NCBI GenBank assembly: GCA_025359205.1
Contig: JANYHD010000001.1
Coordinates: forward strand, 1-64,000
Length of the DNA: 64,000 bases
Direction: 5' to 3'
Origin: Gammaproteobacteria bacterium
GTDB lineage: Bacteria > Pseudomonadota > Gammaproteobacteria > Steroidobacterales > Steroidobacteraceae
Numbering within the stretch: position 1 is the first letter of the stretch; each line of letters starts with the position of its first letter. Below the pieces are notes generated by a model. That model searched no databases and had not been told where the DNA came from. It saw only the letters and a program-made list of their open reading frames with translations. This document shows positions 29,385 to 40,608 of the stretch, piece by piece. Position numbers and translations under genes: made by a program.

Positions 29385-29939
29385 TTACCACATCATCCCC
29401 GTCTGCAGCTTGGCCGCGTCCGACATCATCGCCTGGCTCCAGGGCGGGTCGAACACCAGCTGCACGTCGGCCTTGCTGACGGTGGGGATCAGTTCGAGTT
29501 TCTCGCGCACGTCGCGCACCAGCACCTCGCCCATGCCGCAGCCGGGCGCGGTAAGCGTCATGCTGACGCTGAGCTTGCGCGTGCCGTCGGGTTCGGGCGT
29601 CACTGCGCAACCGTATACCAGCCCGAGGTCCACGATGTTGACGGGGATTTCCGGGTCGTAGCACTGGCGCATCTGCGCCCAGGCCAGCTCGCGCACGTCT
29701 TCCTCGGTCGCGCCCGGCGGCAGTTCAGGCGCGCGGATCGGCTCCTTGCCGATCGCGTCGGCCTGTTCGCCGGGAATGCGGTAGAGATTTCCCTCGATGT
29801 AGAGCGTGAAGCTGCCGCCAAGCGCCTGCGTGATGTATCCGGCCAAGCCGGCCTTGAGCGTCAGCGTCGTCCCGGCCGGCACGATCACCGCGTCGACGTC
29901 GCGGCTCAGTATCACGGGTTCATTCTCGTAGCCCGCCAC
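29385..29939 (-). CDS. sufT: Fe-S assembly protein SufT (MIP18/DUF59 family)
   Basis: A 184-residue protein. The N-terminal ~75 residues form the SufT-specific domain (VDAVIVPAGTTLTLKAG, ALGGSFTLYIEG). The C-terminal MIP18/DUF59 domain has DPEIPVNIVDLGLVYG and the Cys-bearing TLTAPGCGMGE. The family helps maturation of Fe-S proteins. I chose GTG at 29939: GGAG sits 6 bases upstream, and it starts just after the sufU stop. The frame extends to 30035, but that part overlaps sufU. Confidence 0.9.
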   Translation of the reverse strand: MAGYENEPVILSRDVDAVIVPAGTTLTLKAGLAGYITQALGGSFTLYIEGNLYRIPGEQADAIGKEPIRAPELPPGATEEDVRELAWAQMRQCYDPEIPVNIVDLGLVYGCAVTPEPDGTRKLSVSMTLTAPGCGMGEVLVRDVREKLELIPTVSKADVQLVFDPPWSQAMMSDAAKLQTGMMW

Positions 29940-29941
29940 GA

Positions 29942-30405
29942 TTACTCCGTCGTCACCGTCGGGGCGGCCGCGGCGCCGGCGCTCGTCGGCGGCCCGAGCG
30001 CGGCGTGCAGCGTGTGCCAGCACAGGCTCGCGCATTTCACGCGCGCCGGAAATTCGTGTACGCCTGCGAGCGCCATGAGCTTGCCGAGCGGCATGGCCGG
30101 CTCGTGCGTGGGTTCGGTCAACAGGGCATGCACCTCGCGGTAAAGCGCCTCGACCTCGGCGAGCGTGCGGCCCGTGACGGCCTCGCTCATCAGCGAGGCC
30201 GAGGCCACCGAAATGGCGCAGCCCTGGCCGTTGAAGCGCATTTCCTTCAGCCGATCGCCCGCAAGGCGCACGGTCAGGCTGAGCGAATCGCCACAGAGCG
30301 GATTGTGGCCGACCGCCGTGGCGTCCGCTGGCTCGAGGCGCCCGAAATTACGTGGACTGCGGTTGTGATCGAGGATCACGTCGCGGTACAGCTCGCGGAT
30401 GTCCA

Positions 30406-30406
<1 letters not shown>
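29942..30406 (-). CDS. sufU: SufU-type Fe-S scaffold / sulfur-relay protein
   Basis: A 154-residue IscU-like protein. The three Zn-coordinating cysteines and Asp are at C38-G-D40, C63 and C125, with a further C129 (KCASLCW). The insertion between the second and third cysteine marks SufU rather than IscU. It would accept persulfide from SufS. The ATG at 30406 overlaps the sufS stop by one base. The C-terminal ~20 residues are Ala/Thr-rich and not conserved. Confidence 0.92.
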
Positions 30407-31682
<1,276 letters not shown>

Positions 31683-31686
<4 letters not shown>

Positions 31687-32966
31687 TGGAGCAGCTCCGT
31701 GGCCGTGGCATCACGCAGCTGCGCGGCGGCGGCCCGCTCTGCCGCCCGGCGCAGGGCTGGCGGTTCGATGGCGGCGAGCACCTCGCCCAACAAGGCCCAC
31801 TTCAGGAGCGAGCGCGCCGTCGCGGGCTCGAGGCCGCGCGCGAGCAGGTAGTACAGCAGGTCTTCGTCCAGGCGCCCGGTCGTGGCGCCATGCTGTGCCT
31901 GGATGTCGTCGGTGTTGATCGTCAGGCGCGGCCGCAGGTTCACGACGGCGCCGTGGCCGTCGATCAGGCCGCGCAGTGTCTGCTGCACGCGCGCTCCCGG
32001 GGCGCTCGCCTCCGCGCGCACATCGGCGCTGCAGGAGACATGCGCACGATCACTGGCAATGCCGCGGAACACTTGCTCGCTGCGTGTGCCCGGTGCCTCA
32101 TGGACCACCGTGAATTGCGAGTCCGCGGCCTGCGTGCCGCGCGCTGCGGCCAGTGCGTGAGTGCGCACGCAGGCCGCGCGCCCCTGCAACCGGGTAAGCG
32201 CGGTGTTGCGCTCGCTCCCGTCACCGGCCGCCACCTGGCAGAGCACGTAGCTGGCATCCGCGGCCAAATCTGCCGCGAGCGTATTGAACCGCAGTGAATG
32301 ACCCGTGGCCTGCTGCAGGCGCGTGTGCCGAAGCTGCGCGCCCGCGCCCAGGCGCAGTTCCAGACTCGAGCAATAGAGCGTCGCGGGTGGCTGGGAGTCT
32401 GCCGCAGCAGCCGGGTGGCCGAGCTGGCGCTCCACCAGGGTCAGGTGCGCGCCGGCAGCAATATCGATGCTGACATGGCTGTGGCAGTTGGCCGCGGCGG
32501 AGCTCGCCAGGTGAAGGATTTCCAGCGCGGCGGATCCGGTGACCTGCAGTGCCAGCGGGTCAGGGGCAAACATGCGCGCGATCAAGCCCATCCGTCCGTC
32601 ACCGCTGGATTCATAGTCCGTAGCGGCCGCCTGCGCCGCCAGCGCCGATTCAACCGGCAGGCGCGTGAGCGTCGGCGAGTTTTGCAGCGACCGAGTGTCG
32701 CTGAGCACGCCATCGACGTACACCAGTCGTGTGTAGCCCTCCAGCGGCTCGGGCAGGGGCAGAGGCGGGGTCGCGTCGCGATGCGCCGGCGCTGCTGACC
32801 GGAACTGCGCCACGCCCTCGAGTGCACGCAAGTCGGCGTAGTGCCAGTTCTCGTCACGGCGCGTGGGCAGGCCATTGGCGCGCAATGCCGCTGCGGCGGC
32901 GCGCTGCGCGCCGGCCGGCGCCCCCAGCGCGGCAAATTCACCCAGCAGGCGCTCCAGTGCGCTCAT
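31683..32966 (-). CDS. sufD: Fe-S cluster scaffold subunit SufD
   Basis: A 427-residue SufB/SufD-family beta-helix protein. N-terminal LPTRRDENWHYADL is typical of SufD. The C-terminal core has RGIASDRAHVSCSADVR, the conserved histidine region IQAQHGATTG, and LLYYLLARGLEPATARSLL. It forms the SufBC2D complex. It overlaps sufC and sufS by 4 bp each. Confidence 0.94.
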
Positions 32967-33729
32967 GCCACTGCCGCGGCTGCCTCGAGCAGCCAGTCGT
33001 AGCCGCGGCGCTCGAGTTCAAGCGCCAGCTCACGATCGCCGCTCTTGATGATGCGGCCGCGCGCCAGCACGTGCACCTGGTCTGGCACCACGTGGTCGAG
33101 CAGGCGCTGGTAGTGCGTCACCAGTACGACCGCGCGCTCTGGCGAGCGCAGCGTATTGATGCCGCGACCGACGACTTTGAGCGCGTCGATGTCGAGACCG
33201 GAGTCGGTCTCGTCGAGCAGCGCCAGGCGTGGCTCCAGCACCAGCATCTGCAGGATCTCATTGCGCTTCTTCTCGCCGCCGGAAAAGCCTTCGTTCACGC
33301 CGCGCGTCAGCAGCGCCTCGTCGATCTGCATGACCCGCATCTTGGCGCGCACCATGTTGAGGAAGTCGAAGGCATCGATCTCGCTCTCGCCGCGCGCGCG
33401 CCGGCGGGCATTGAGCGCCGCCTTGAGCAGATAGGCGTTGTTGACGCCGGGTATCTCCACTGGGTACTGGAAGCCGAGGAACAGGCCGGCACGGGCGCGT
33501 TCCTCGGGCGCCATCGCCAACAGGTCCACGCCGTCGAAGCGCACGCTGCCAGCGGTCACGGCATAGCCGGAGCGTCCGGCCAGTACGTGCGCCAGTGTGC
33601 TCTTACCCGAGCCGTTCGGGCCCATGATGGCGTGCACTTCCCCGGCGCGCACTGTGAGCGACACGCCGTGGAGCACCGGCGTACCCGCGACGCTCACCCG
33701 CAGCCCGTCGACTTGCAGGAGCGGCGCGC

Positions 33730-33733
<4 letters not shown>
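32963..33733 (-). CDS. sufC: Fe-S assembly ATPase SufC
   Basis: A 256-residue ABC-type ATPase. Walker A is GPNGSGKST (about residues 37-45), the Q-loop is [12 protein letters not shown], the signature is [12 protein letters not shown], and Walker B is [12 protein letters not shown]. The glutamate-rich [12 protein letters not shown] segment is characteristic of SufC. It drives conformational change in the SufBCD scaffold. Confidence 0.97.
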
Positions 33734-35171
<1,438 letters not shown>

Positions 35172-35175
<4 letters not shown>

Positions 35176-35639
35176 GTGCGCTCCGCCCGTCCGCCGCGCA
35201 GCGCGCGTTCGAGTGCCGCGAAGCGCACCGGCTCGCCGCCCAGTCCCGCCAGCTCCACCAGCGTGATCTCCTGGAGCGAGCGGCGGATGGCGAGGTTGAC
35301 GCGTTGCCAGGCGCGGCCCACCCCGCAGGTGCTCTCGATGCTGCACTGGTGCGTCGCTCGCGCGCATTCGATCAGCGCCATCGGGCCCTCGAGCGCATCG
35401 AGGATCTGCGCCGCAGTGATCTCGGCCGCCGGCCGCGCCAAGCGGTAGCCGCCGCGCAGACCGAGCGTCGAACTGACGAGCCCGCGCCGATGCAGCTGCT
35501 TGAGCACCTTGCTCACTGTTGGTGCAGCCAGATGCGACTGGGCTGCCAGTTGCGTGGCCGTCAGCTGCCGGTCTGGCGCCGCGGCCAGGCGGGCCAGCAG
35601 CACGGTGGCGTAGTCGGTCATTTTGCTGATCCGCAACAT
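35172..35639 (-). CDS. Rrf2-family Fe-S-responsive regulator of the suf operon
   Basis: A 155-residue winged-helix regulator starting [20 protein letters not shown]. Three cysteines at C92, C99 and C105 ([14 protein letters not shown]) match the cluster-binding spacing of IscR/SufR-type proteins. It is the first gene of the suf operon, so it probably autoregulates by sensing cluster status. AGGAG precedes the start. SUF-type IscR/SufR is the best name, with exact orthology not decided. Confidence 0.92.
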
Positions 35640-35650
35640 CCAGAGCTCCT

Positions 35651-35675
35651 ATATAGGACTAGTTTAGTACTAGAT
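35651..35675. promoter_or_regulatory. IscR type 1-like operator upstream of the suf operon
   Basis: The segment fits the known IscR type 1 site well in its core: ATA at the left end, GACT, a short T-rich centre and TAGT, then a weaker right arm. It contains the inverted repeat CTAGT (35659-35663) / ACTAG (35669-35673). It lies 12-36 bp upstream of the regulator start, in the 103-bp gap shared with the divergent aldolase gene. Confidence 0.65.
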
Positions 35676-35742
35676 TGGTTTCACTTAAAGGGCCTGGTCC
35701 CAGCTTTGGTATGCTTGCGGCCCCTTTTTTGGAGGTAGGCGC

Positions 35743-36765
35743 ATGGGTTTCGCAGATCTGGAGAGCGTGGCGGCCGCGATGGTTGCCGCTGGCAAGGGCA
35801 TCCTGGCGGCGGACGAGAGTTCGGGCACGATCAAGAAGCGTTTTGACAAGATCGGCCTGGAGTCGACGGAAGAGGCCCGGCGCACCTATCGCGAATTGCT
35901 GTTCACAACGCCCGACATGGCGCAGTCGATCAGCGGCGTCATCTTCTATGACGAAACGCTGCGCCAGAAGACCAGCAGCGGTGTGTCCTTCAGTGCCTAC
36001 CTGGCCAAGCTCGGCGTGGTGCCGGGCATCAAGGTCGACATGGGCGCCAAGCCCCTGGCGGGCTTTCCGGGCGAGACCATCACGGAAGGCCTGGACGGCC
36101 TGCGCGAGCGGCTGATGGAGTACTACAAACTCGGCGCGCGCTTCGCCAAGTGGCGCGCGGTAATCGACATCGGCGGAGGGACCCCGACCCGCTACGCGAT
36201 CCATGCAAACGCGCATGCGCTGGCGCGCTATGCGGCCCTGTGCCAGGAACAAAACATCGTGCCGATCGTCGAACCCGAGGTGCTGATGGACGGCGGCCAC
36301 ACGCTCGAGCGTTGTGAAGAAGTCACCAACGCCGTGCTGGCCGAAGTGTTTCACCAGCTCGAAGCTCATCGTATTCACCTGGAAGGCATGATCCTTAAGC
36401 CCAACATGGTCGTCTCCGGCAAGAACTGCGCGCAGCAGGCGAGCCCGGAGCAGGTTGCCGCGGCGACCGTGCGCTGCCTCAAGCGGCACGTGCCGGGCGC
36501 AGTGCCGGGCATCGCCTTCCTGTCGGGCGGGCAGTCGCCATCCGACGCGGCGCTGCACCTTTCGCTCATGAACGCCATGGGCGGCTTGCCCTGGCAGCTC
36601 ACCTTCAGCTACGGCCGCGCGCTGCAGGATGCGGCGCTGTCCGCCTGGGGCGGCAAGAGCGCGACCTTCGCCTCAGGCCAGCGCGAGTTCGGCAAGTGGG
36701 CGCGCCTCAATGGGCTGGCGCGCAATGGCCGCTACAAGCCAGGGATGGAAGCGCAGGCCGCCTGA
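35743..36765 (+). CDS. class I fructose-bisphosphate aldolase
   Basis: A 340-residue Schiff-base aldolase related to the eukaryotic-type class I enzyme: KGILAADESSGTIKKRF near the N-terminus, KWRAVIDIG, the Schiff-base lysine K219 in LEGMILKPNMV, and FLSGGQSPSDAALHL. It interconverts fructose 1,6-bisphosphate and triose phosphates. GGAGG lies 7 bases before the ATG. A -10-like TATGCT (35710-35715) is upstream. Its stop overlaps the mlaF start (TGATG), tying glycolysis to a lipid-transport operon. Confidence 0.93.
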   Translation: MGFADLESVAAAMVAAGKGILAADESSGTIKKRFDKIGLESTEEARRTYRELLFTTPDMAQSISGVIFYDETLRQKTSSGVSFSAYLAKLGVVPGIKVDMGAKPLAGFPGETITEGLDGLRERLMEYYKLGARFAKWRAVIDIGGGTPTRYAIHANAHALARYAALCQEQNIVPIVEPEVLMDGGHTLERCEEVTNAVLAEVFHQLEAHRIHLEGMILKPNMVVSGKNCAQQASPEQVAAATVRCLKRHVPGAVPGIAFLSGGQSPSDAALHLSLMNAMGGLPWQLTFSYGRALQDAALSAWGGKSATFASGQREFGKWARLNGLARNGRYKPGMEAQAA

Positions 36766-37583
36766 TGGGTGATTCCGCGCCGGCCGAAGCCGTGGTCGAC
36801 GTCCGTGAGCTCCGCTATGCCATCGATGGACGCGCCATCTTCGATGGCCTGAACCTCCGGGCGTTGCGCGGCCAGATCACGGCCGTTATGGGGCCGAGCG
36901 GCACCGGCAAGACCACTTTGCTGCGATTGTTGATGGGCGCCATCCGTCCGGACGGCGGGCGCGTCAGCGTTTTTGGCGAAGAGGTCGCGCGGCTGTCGCG
37001 CCCGGCGCTGTACGGCTTACGCCGCCGGATCGGCATGCTGTTCCAGAACGGCGCGCTGATGAGCGACCTGTCGGTGTTCGAGAACGTCGCGTTCCCGTTG
37101 CGTGCCCACACGCGCCTGCCAGAACCGCTGTTGCGCCGGCTGGTACTCATGAAGCTGCAGGCCGTCGGCCTGCGTGGTGCCGCCGGCATGGCGCCGGGCG
37201 CCCTGTCCGGCGGCATGGCGCGGCGCGTGGCACTGGCGCGGGCGATCGCCATGGATCCGGAACTGCTGATCTACGATGAACCCTTCGTCGGTCTCGATCC
37301 GATCTCGCTCGGCGTGATCCTGCGACTCATCGAGACACTTAACGCGACGCTCGGCATCACCAGCATCGTGGTCACGCATGACGTGGAGGAGATCAGCCGC
37401 ATTGCCCACCAGAGTTACCTGCTGGCGGGCGGGCGCGCGGTAGCGGCGGGGAGCCCGGCGGAACTGCGCGCCACCGCAGCGCCCGTGGTCAACCAGTTCA
37501 TGAAGGGCCTGCCCGACGGCCCGGTGCCGTTCCATGTGCCGGCGCCCGACTATCGCACGCAGCTGCTGGAGCGGGATCCGTGA
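36765..37583 (+). CDS. mlaF: phospholipid ABC transporter ATP-binding protein MlaF
   Basis: A 272-residue ABC ATPase. Walker A is GPSGTGKTT (about residues 42-50), the Q-loop is MLFQNGALMSDLSV, the signature is LSGGMARRVALARA (the LSGGM form is typical of Mla), and Walker B is LLIYDEPFVGLDP. It powers phospholipid traffic between inner and outer membranes. The ATG at 36765 overlaps the aldolase stop by one base. Confidence 0.95.
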   Translation: MGDSAPAEAVVDVRELRYAIDGRAIFDGLNLRALRGQITAVMGPSGTGKTTLLRLLMGAIRPDGGRVSVFGEEVARLSRPALYGLRRRIGMLFQNGALMSDLSVFENVAFPLRAHTRLPEPLLRRLVLMKLQAVGLRGAAGMAPGALSGGMARRVALARAIAMDPELLIYDEPFVGLDPISLGVILRLIETLNATLGITSIVVTHDVEEISRIAHQSYLLAGGRAVAAGSPAELRATAAPVVNQFMKGLPDGPVPFHVPAPDYRTQLLERDP

Positions 37584-38335
37584 AGAACCCGCTGCTCGAT
37601 GCGATCGTGCGCATGGGCCGGGTGGCGCTGTTCCTGCTGCGCGTGCTCGGGCAATGCCTGCCGTCGCTCCGTTATCCACGGTTGCTGGTGGCGCAGATCT
37701 ACAACGCCGGTGCGCGCTCGCTGATCATCGTCATGCTGTGCGGCCTGTTCGTCGGCATGGTGCTGGGACTTCAGGGTTATGATCTGCTGCAGCGCTTCGG
37801 TTCCGAGTCGGCACTCGGTGTTGCCGCGGCGCTTGGGTTGGTGCGTGAACTGGGCCCGGTAATCACCGCGCTCCTGTTCGCCGGACGGGCTGGCACGGCG
37901 TTGACCTCGGAAATCGGCCTGATGCGCGCGACTGACCAGCTCACGGCGATGGAGATGATGGCCGTCGATCCGGTGCGGCGAGTGGTGGCACCGCGATTCC
38001 TGGGCGGCATCATTGCGATGCCCCTGTTGACCGCCATTTTCAATGTCATCGGCATCTTTGGCGCGCAGCTCATCGGAGTCGGCCTGATCGGGGTCGAATC
38101 GGGCTCGTTCTGGTCGCAGATGCAGTCGCAGGTGGAAACTAGCGACATCAACGAGGGTCTGATCAAGAGCCTGTGCTTTGGCGTCGCCTGCAGCTTGATG
38201 GCCGTTTATGAGGGATTTCATGCCGAGCCGACGGCCGAGGGTGTGGGCCTCGCAACTACCCGCACGGTAGTGAGTTCGGCGGTACTGACGCTGCTGCTCG
38301 ATTACATGCTGACTGCGGCATTCCTGAATTCCTAG
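37580..38335 (+). CDS. mlaE: phospholipid ABC transporter permease MlaE
   Basis: A 251-residue permease with about five hydrophobic segments and the MlaE domain: LFVGMVLGLQGYDLL, ELGPVITALLFAGRAGTALTSEIGLM (shown in parts), and DQLTAMEMMAVDP. It starts with GTG at 37580, overlapping mlaF by 4 bp. Confidence 0.95.
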   Translation: MKNPLLDAIVRMGRVALFLLRVLGQCLPSLRYPRLLVAQIYNAGARSLIIVMLCGLFVGMVLGLQGYDLLQRFGSESALGVAAALGLVRELGPVITALLFAGRAGTALTSEIGLMRATDQLTAMEMMAVDPVRRVVAPRFLGGIIAMPLLTAIFNVIGIFGAQLIGVGLIGVESGSFWSQMQSQVETSDINEGLIKSLCFGVACSLMAVYEGFHAEPTAEGVGLATTRTVVSSAVLTLLLDYMLTAAFLNS

Positions 38336-38352
38336 AGGAGCATTGAGACACC

Positions 38353-38844
38353 ATGGCCAACAACAGTCGCAGCCTTGAGATCGGCACGGGCCTGTTCGTG
38401 CTGCTCGGGTTCGCCGCGCTCGGATTTCTCACCACGCAGTTGCCTGCCAGCGGCGTGCGCCTGCAAAGCACGGCCGCCACCTTCCAGGTCACCGCGCGTT
38501 TCGACAACGTGGGCGATCTCAAGGTGGGCGCACCCGTGACGATGGCAGGCGTGCGCATCGGCCGCGTCACTGCGGTCACATTCGATCCGGGCGATTTCAA
38601 GGCCGTGGTCACGCTGGCGATCGAGCGGCGCTACAACCAGATTCCCGATGACAGCGACGCGGCCATCCAGACCTCGGGCCTGCTCGGCGCGAAGTACGTC
38701 GGCCTGGGCGCCGGCGGCTCCAGCAGCTATCTCGCCAACGGCACGCAAATCCAGGTCACGCAATCGGCTCTGGTGCTGGAAAACCTGGTCAATAAGCTGT
38801 TCGCGGGCTTTGCCGGCAAGAAGGACAACGATGCGAAGCATTAG
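38353..38844 (+). CDS. mlaD: outer-membrane lipid asymmetry protein MlaD
   Basis: A 163-residue MCE-domain protein. One N-terminal membrane anchor (residues ~8-28, GLFVLLGFAALGFLTTQL) is followed by the MCE core (VTARFDNVGDLKVGAPVTMA, GVRIGRVTAV, QTSGLLGAKYVGLG). It forms the periplasmic hexameric ring of the Mla transporter. GAGGAG precedes the start. Confidence 0.95.
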   Translation: MANNSRSLEIGTGLFVLLGFAALGFLTTQLPASGVRLQSTAATFQVTARFDNVGDLKVGAPVTMAGVRIGRVTAVTFDPGDFKAVVTLAIERRYNQIPDDSDAAIQTSGLLGAKYVGLGAGGSSSYLANGTQIQVTQSALVLENLVNKLFAGFAGKKDNDAKH

Positions 38845-39514
38845 CGCAATGGGGCACAAGCTCGCGCTGGCGCTGCTGCTGCCGATACTCGCGGCCGGCG
38901 CAGCAGCCTGCGCGCCAAGCGTGGATGCGGCGGTGCCGGCGGCCATTTCTGCCAATGCCGCTGCGGTCGCGGTGGTCGACACTGACCCGGGCCAGCTCAT
39001 CGACACCATCGCGCAGGCCATGCTGCACGAACTCGATGCGCAGCGCAGCGAATACCGCCAGGACCCGGCCAAGATCAATGTGCTGGTCGACCGCGTGCTG
39101 CTGCCGCACTTCGATACCGACTACTCGGCGCGCCTGGTACTGGGCAAGCACTGGAATACCGCGACCGCGGAGCAGCGCCGGCGCTTCGTAGCCGCTTTCT
39201 ACCACTCTTTGCTCAACAACTACGGCACGGCGCTGCTCGAATTCACTGCCGATCGTCTCAAGGTGCTGCCCTACAAGGGTGACGCGGCGGCGACCAGTGC
39301 CACAGTGCGTACGCAGGTGCGCAAGAACGATGGCACGCTCGTGTCGGTGAACTACAGCCTGCATCACACCGCCAAGGGTTGGATGGCCTGGGACGTTGTC
39401 ATCGAGGGCATCAGCTACGTGAAGAGCTTCCGCGACGACTTTGGCGCCGAGATTGACGAGCACGGCGTGGAGGCGCTGATCGCCAGGCTCGAGAAACAGG
39501 AAAGCGGCAAATGA
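38831..39514 (+). CDS. mlaC: phospholipid-binding protein MlaC
   Basis: A 227-residue periplasmic lipid carrier (Ttg2/MlaC). A signal peptide at residues ~1-35 is followed by the family core: DRVLLPHFDTDYSARLVLGK, FYHSLLNNYGTALLEF, and WMAWDVVIEGISYVKSFRDD. The ATG at 38831 has AAGGA 5 bases upstream and overlaps mlaD by 14 bp; ATG at 38849 is an alternative. Confidence 0.94.
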   Translation: MRSISAMGHKLALALLLPILAAGAAACAPSVDAAVPAAISANAAAVAVVDTDPGQLIDTIAQAMLHELDAQRSEYRQDPAKINVLVDRVLLPHFDTDYSARLVLGKHWNTATAEQRRRFVAAFYHSLLNNYGTALLEFTADRLKVLPYKGDAAATSATVRTQVRKNDGTLVSVNYSLHHTAKGWMAWDVVIEGISYVKSFRDDFGAEIDEHGVEALIARLEKQESGK

Positions 39515-39816
39515 GCGATTCCGTCAACCTGCGTGACGATGGCGGCGGACGGTTCGCGCTATCGGGCGCAGTCACGCTCGCCACGGTGACGGCCCTGCGC
39601 GCACGCGGACTGCAGGCCTTCGGTACTGGCACCGGCGCGATCGAAGTGAACCTGGGCGATGTGGCACGCGCCGACAGCGGCGCACTCGCGTTGCTGGTCG
39701 ATTGGCTGGCCTGGGCGCGTGCGGCCGGGCGTGAGTTGCGATATACGGCGCTGCCTGCGGCGCTGCTGGCGCTGGCGCGTCTGAGCGATACCGAGGACCT
39801 GCTGGCCGGGCGCTAG
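39511..39816 (+). CDS. mlaB: STAS-domain protein MlaB
   Basis: A 101-residue single STAS domain with LSGAVTLATVTALRARG and the conserved core VARADSGALALLVDWLAWAR. MlaB stabilises the MlaFE complex in the cytoplasm. It overlaps mlaC by 4 bp and completes the mlaFEDCB order. Confidence 0.93.
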   Translation: MSDSVNLRDDGGGRFALSGAVTLATVTALRARGLQAFGTGTGAIEVNLGDVARADSGALALLVDWLAWARAAGRELRYTALPAALLALARLSDTEDLLAGR

Positions 39817-39826
39817 TCGGCCGCGA

Positions 39827-40552
39827 TCAATTGACCGGCGCGTCCTCGCCGGTGTCCGCGGGTGGATCGTCGACCGCGCCGTCGCGCACCTGGTACTCGC
39901 GGCGCTGCAGCCAGGCGCTGCGCACGAAGGCATAAGGGTCATAAGTGCGTTCCAGCACGGCGTCGGCGTCGAAGAGTTGCGTGCGCTGCTCGAGCTTGCT
40001 CGTGACCCACAGCCCGTAGCTGAGGTGCTGGTCGCTCAGGTAGTGACGGCCGTTCGCATACTCATCGACGAGCTTCGCTGGCGCGTCGCGCAGGCTCGAG
40101 GGACCCAGCAGCGGAATCATCAGGTAAGGTCCCGACGCCACGCCCCATTTGCCCAGTGTCTGGCCAAAGTCCTCGTCATGGCGCTCGAGGCCTGCGTGGG
40201 TCGCGGGGTCGAAGAAGCCCAAACCGAAGATGGTGTTGACCAGCAGGCGCGTCAGGTCATGCCCGCCATCGCTGAGCTTGCCCTGCAGCACGTCGTTGAC
40301 GATGGTGACCGGGTATTCGAGGTTGCCGACGAATTTGCCGAGGCCGTGCCGCACCGGCGGCGGTACGACCGCCTGCCACGCTTTCGCGGCGGGCTGGAAC
40401 ACGGCGTGGTCGGCCGCGGTATTGAAGCGGAAAACACTGCGGTTGACCCGCTCGAACGGATCGCGGGGATCATGCTTGCCGGCCGGCACGGTGGCGCAGG
40501 CGCTCAACATGCAGGCCGCAACCAGGGCAGCGGCGCAAACGGGGCAGTTCAT
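39827..40552 (-). CDS. mlaA: outer-membrane lipoprotein MlaA (VacJ)
   Basis: A 241-residue lipoprotein with lipobox LSAC (Cys19), then DPFERVNRSVFRFN, FVGNLEYPVTIVNDVLQGK, NTIFGLGFFDPATH, and GPYLMIPLLGPSSLRD. It extracts misplaced phospholipid from the outer leaflet and hands it to MlaC. It converges on mlaB, 10 bp apart, so all Mla parts are together. The C-terminal 20 residues are acidic and Pro-rich. Confidence 0.95.
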   Translation of the reverse strand: MNCPVCAAALVAACMLSACATVPAGKHDPRDPFERVNRSVFRFNTAADHAVFQPAAKAWQAVVPPPVRHGLGKFVGNLEYPVTIVNDVLQGKLSDGGHDLTRLLVNTIFGLGFFDPATHAGLERHDEDFGQTLGKWGVASGPYLMIPLLGPSSLRDAPAKLVDEYANGRHYLSDQHLSYGLWVTSKLEQRTQLFDADAVLERTYDPYAFVRSAWLQRREYQVRDGAVDDPPADTGEDAPVN

Positions 40553-40608
40553 GCGCTAATTCTACCAGCGCCGGTGCTGGCAATCCGGTTGTATGCTGAT
40601 AGCGGCTT

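Noticed and set aside
35690-35730. Hairpin plus T run before the aldolase gene as an attenuator
   Set aside because: The stem is only 5 bp (GGGCC/GGCCC) with a 24-nt loop that contains the probable -10; too weak to support.
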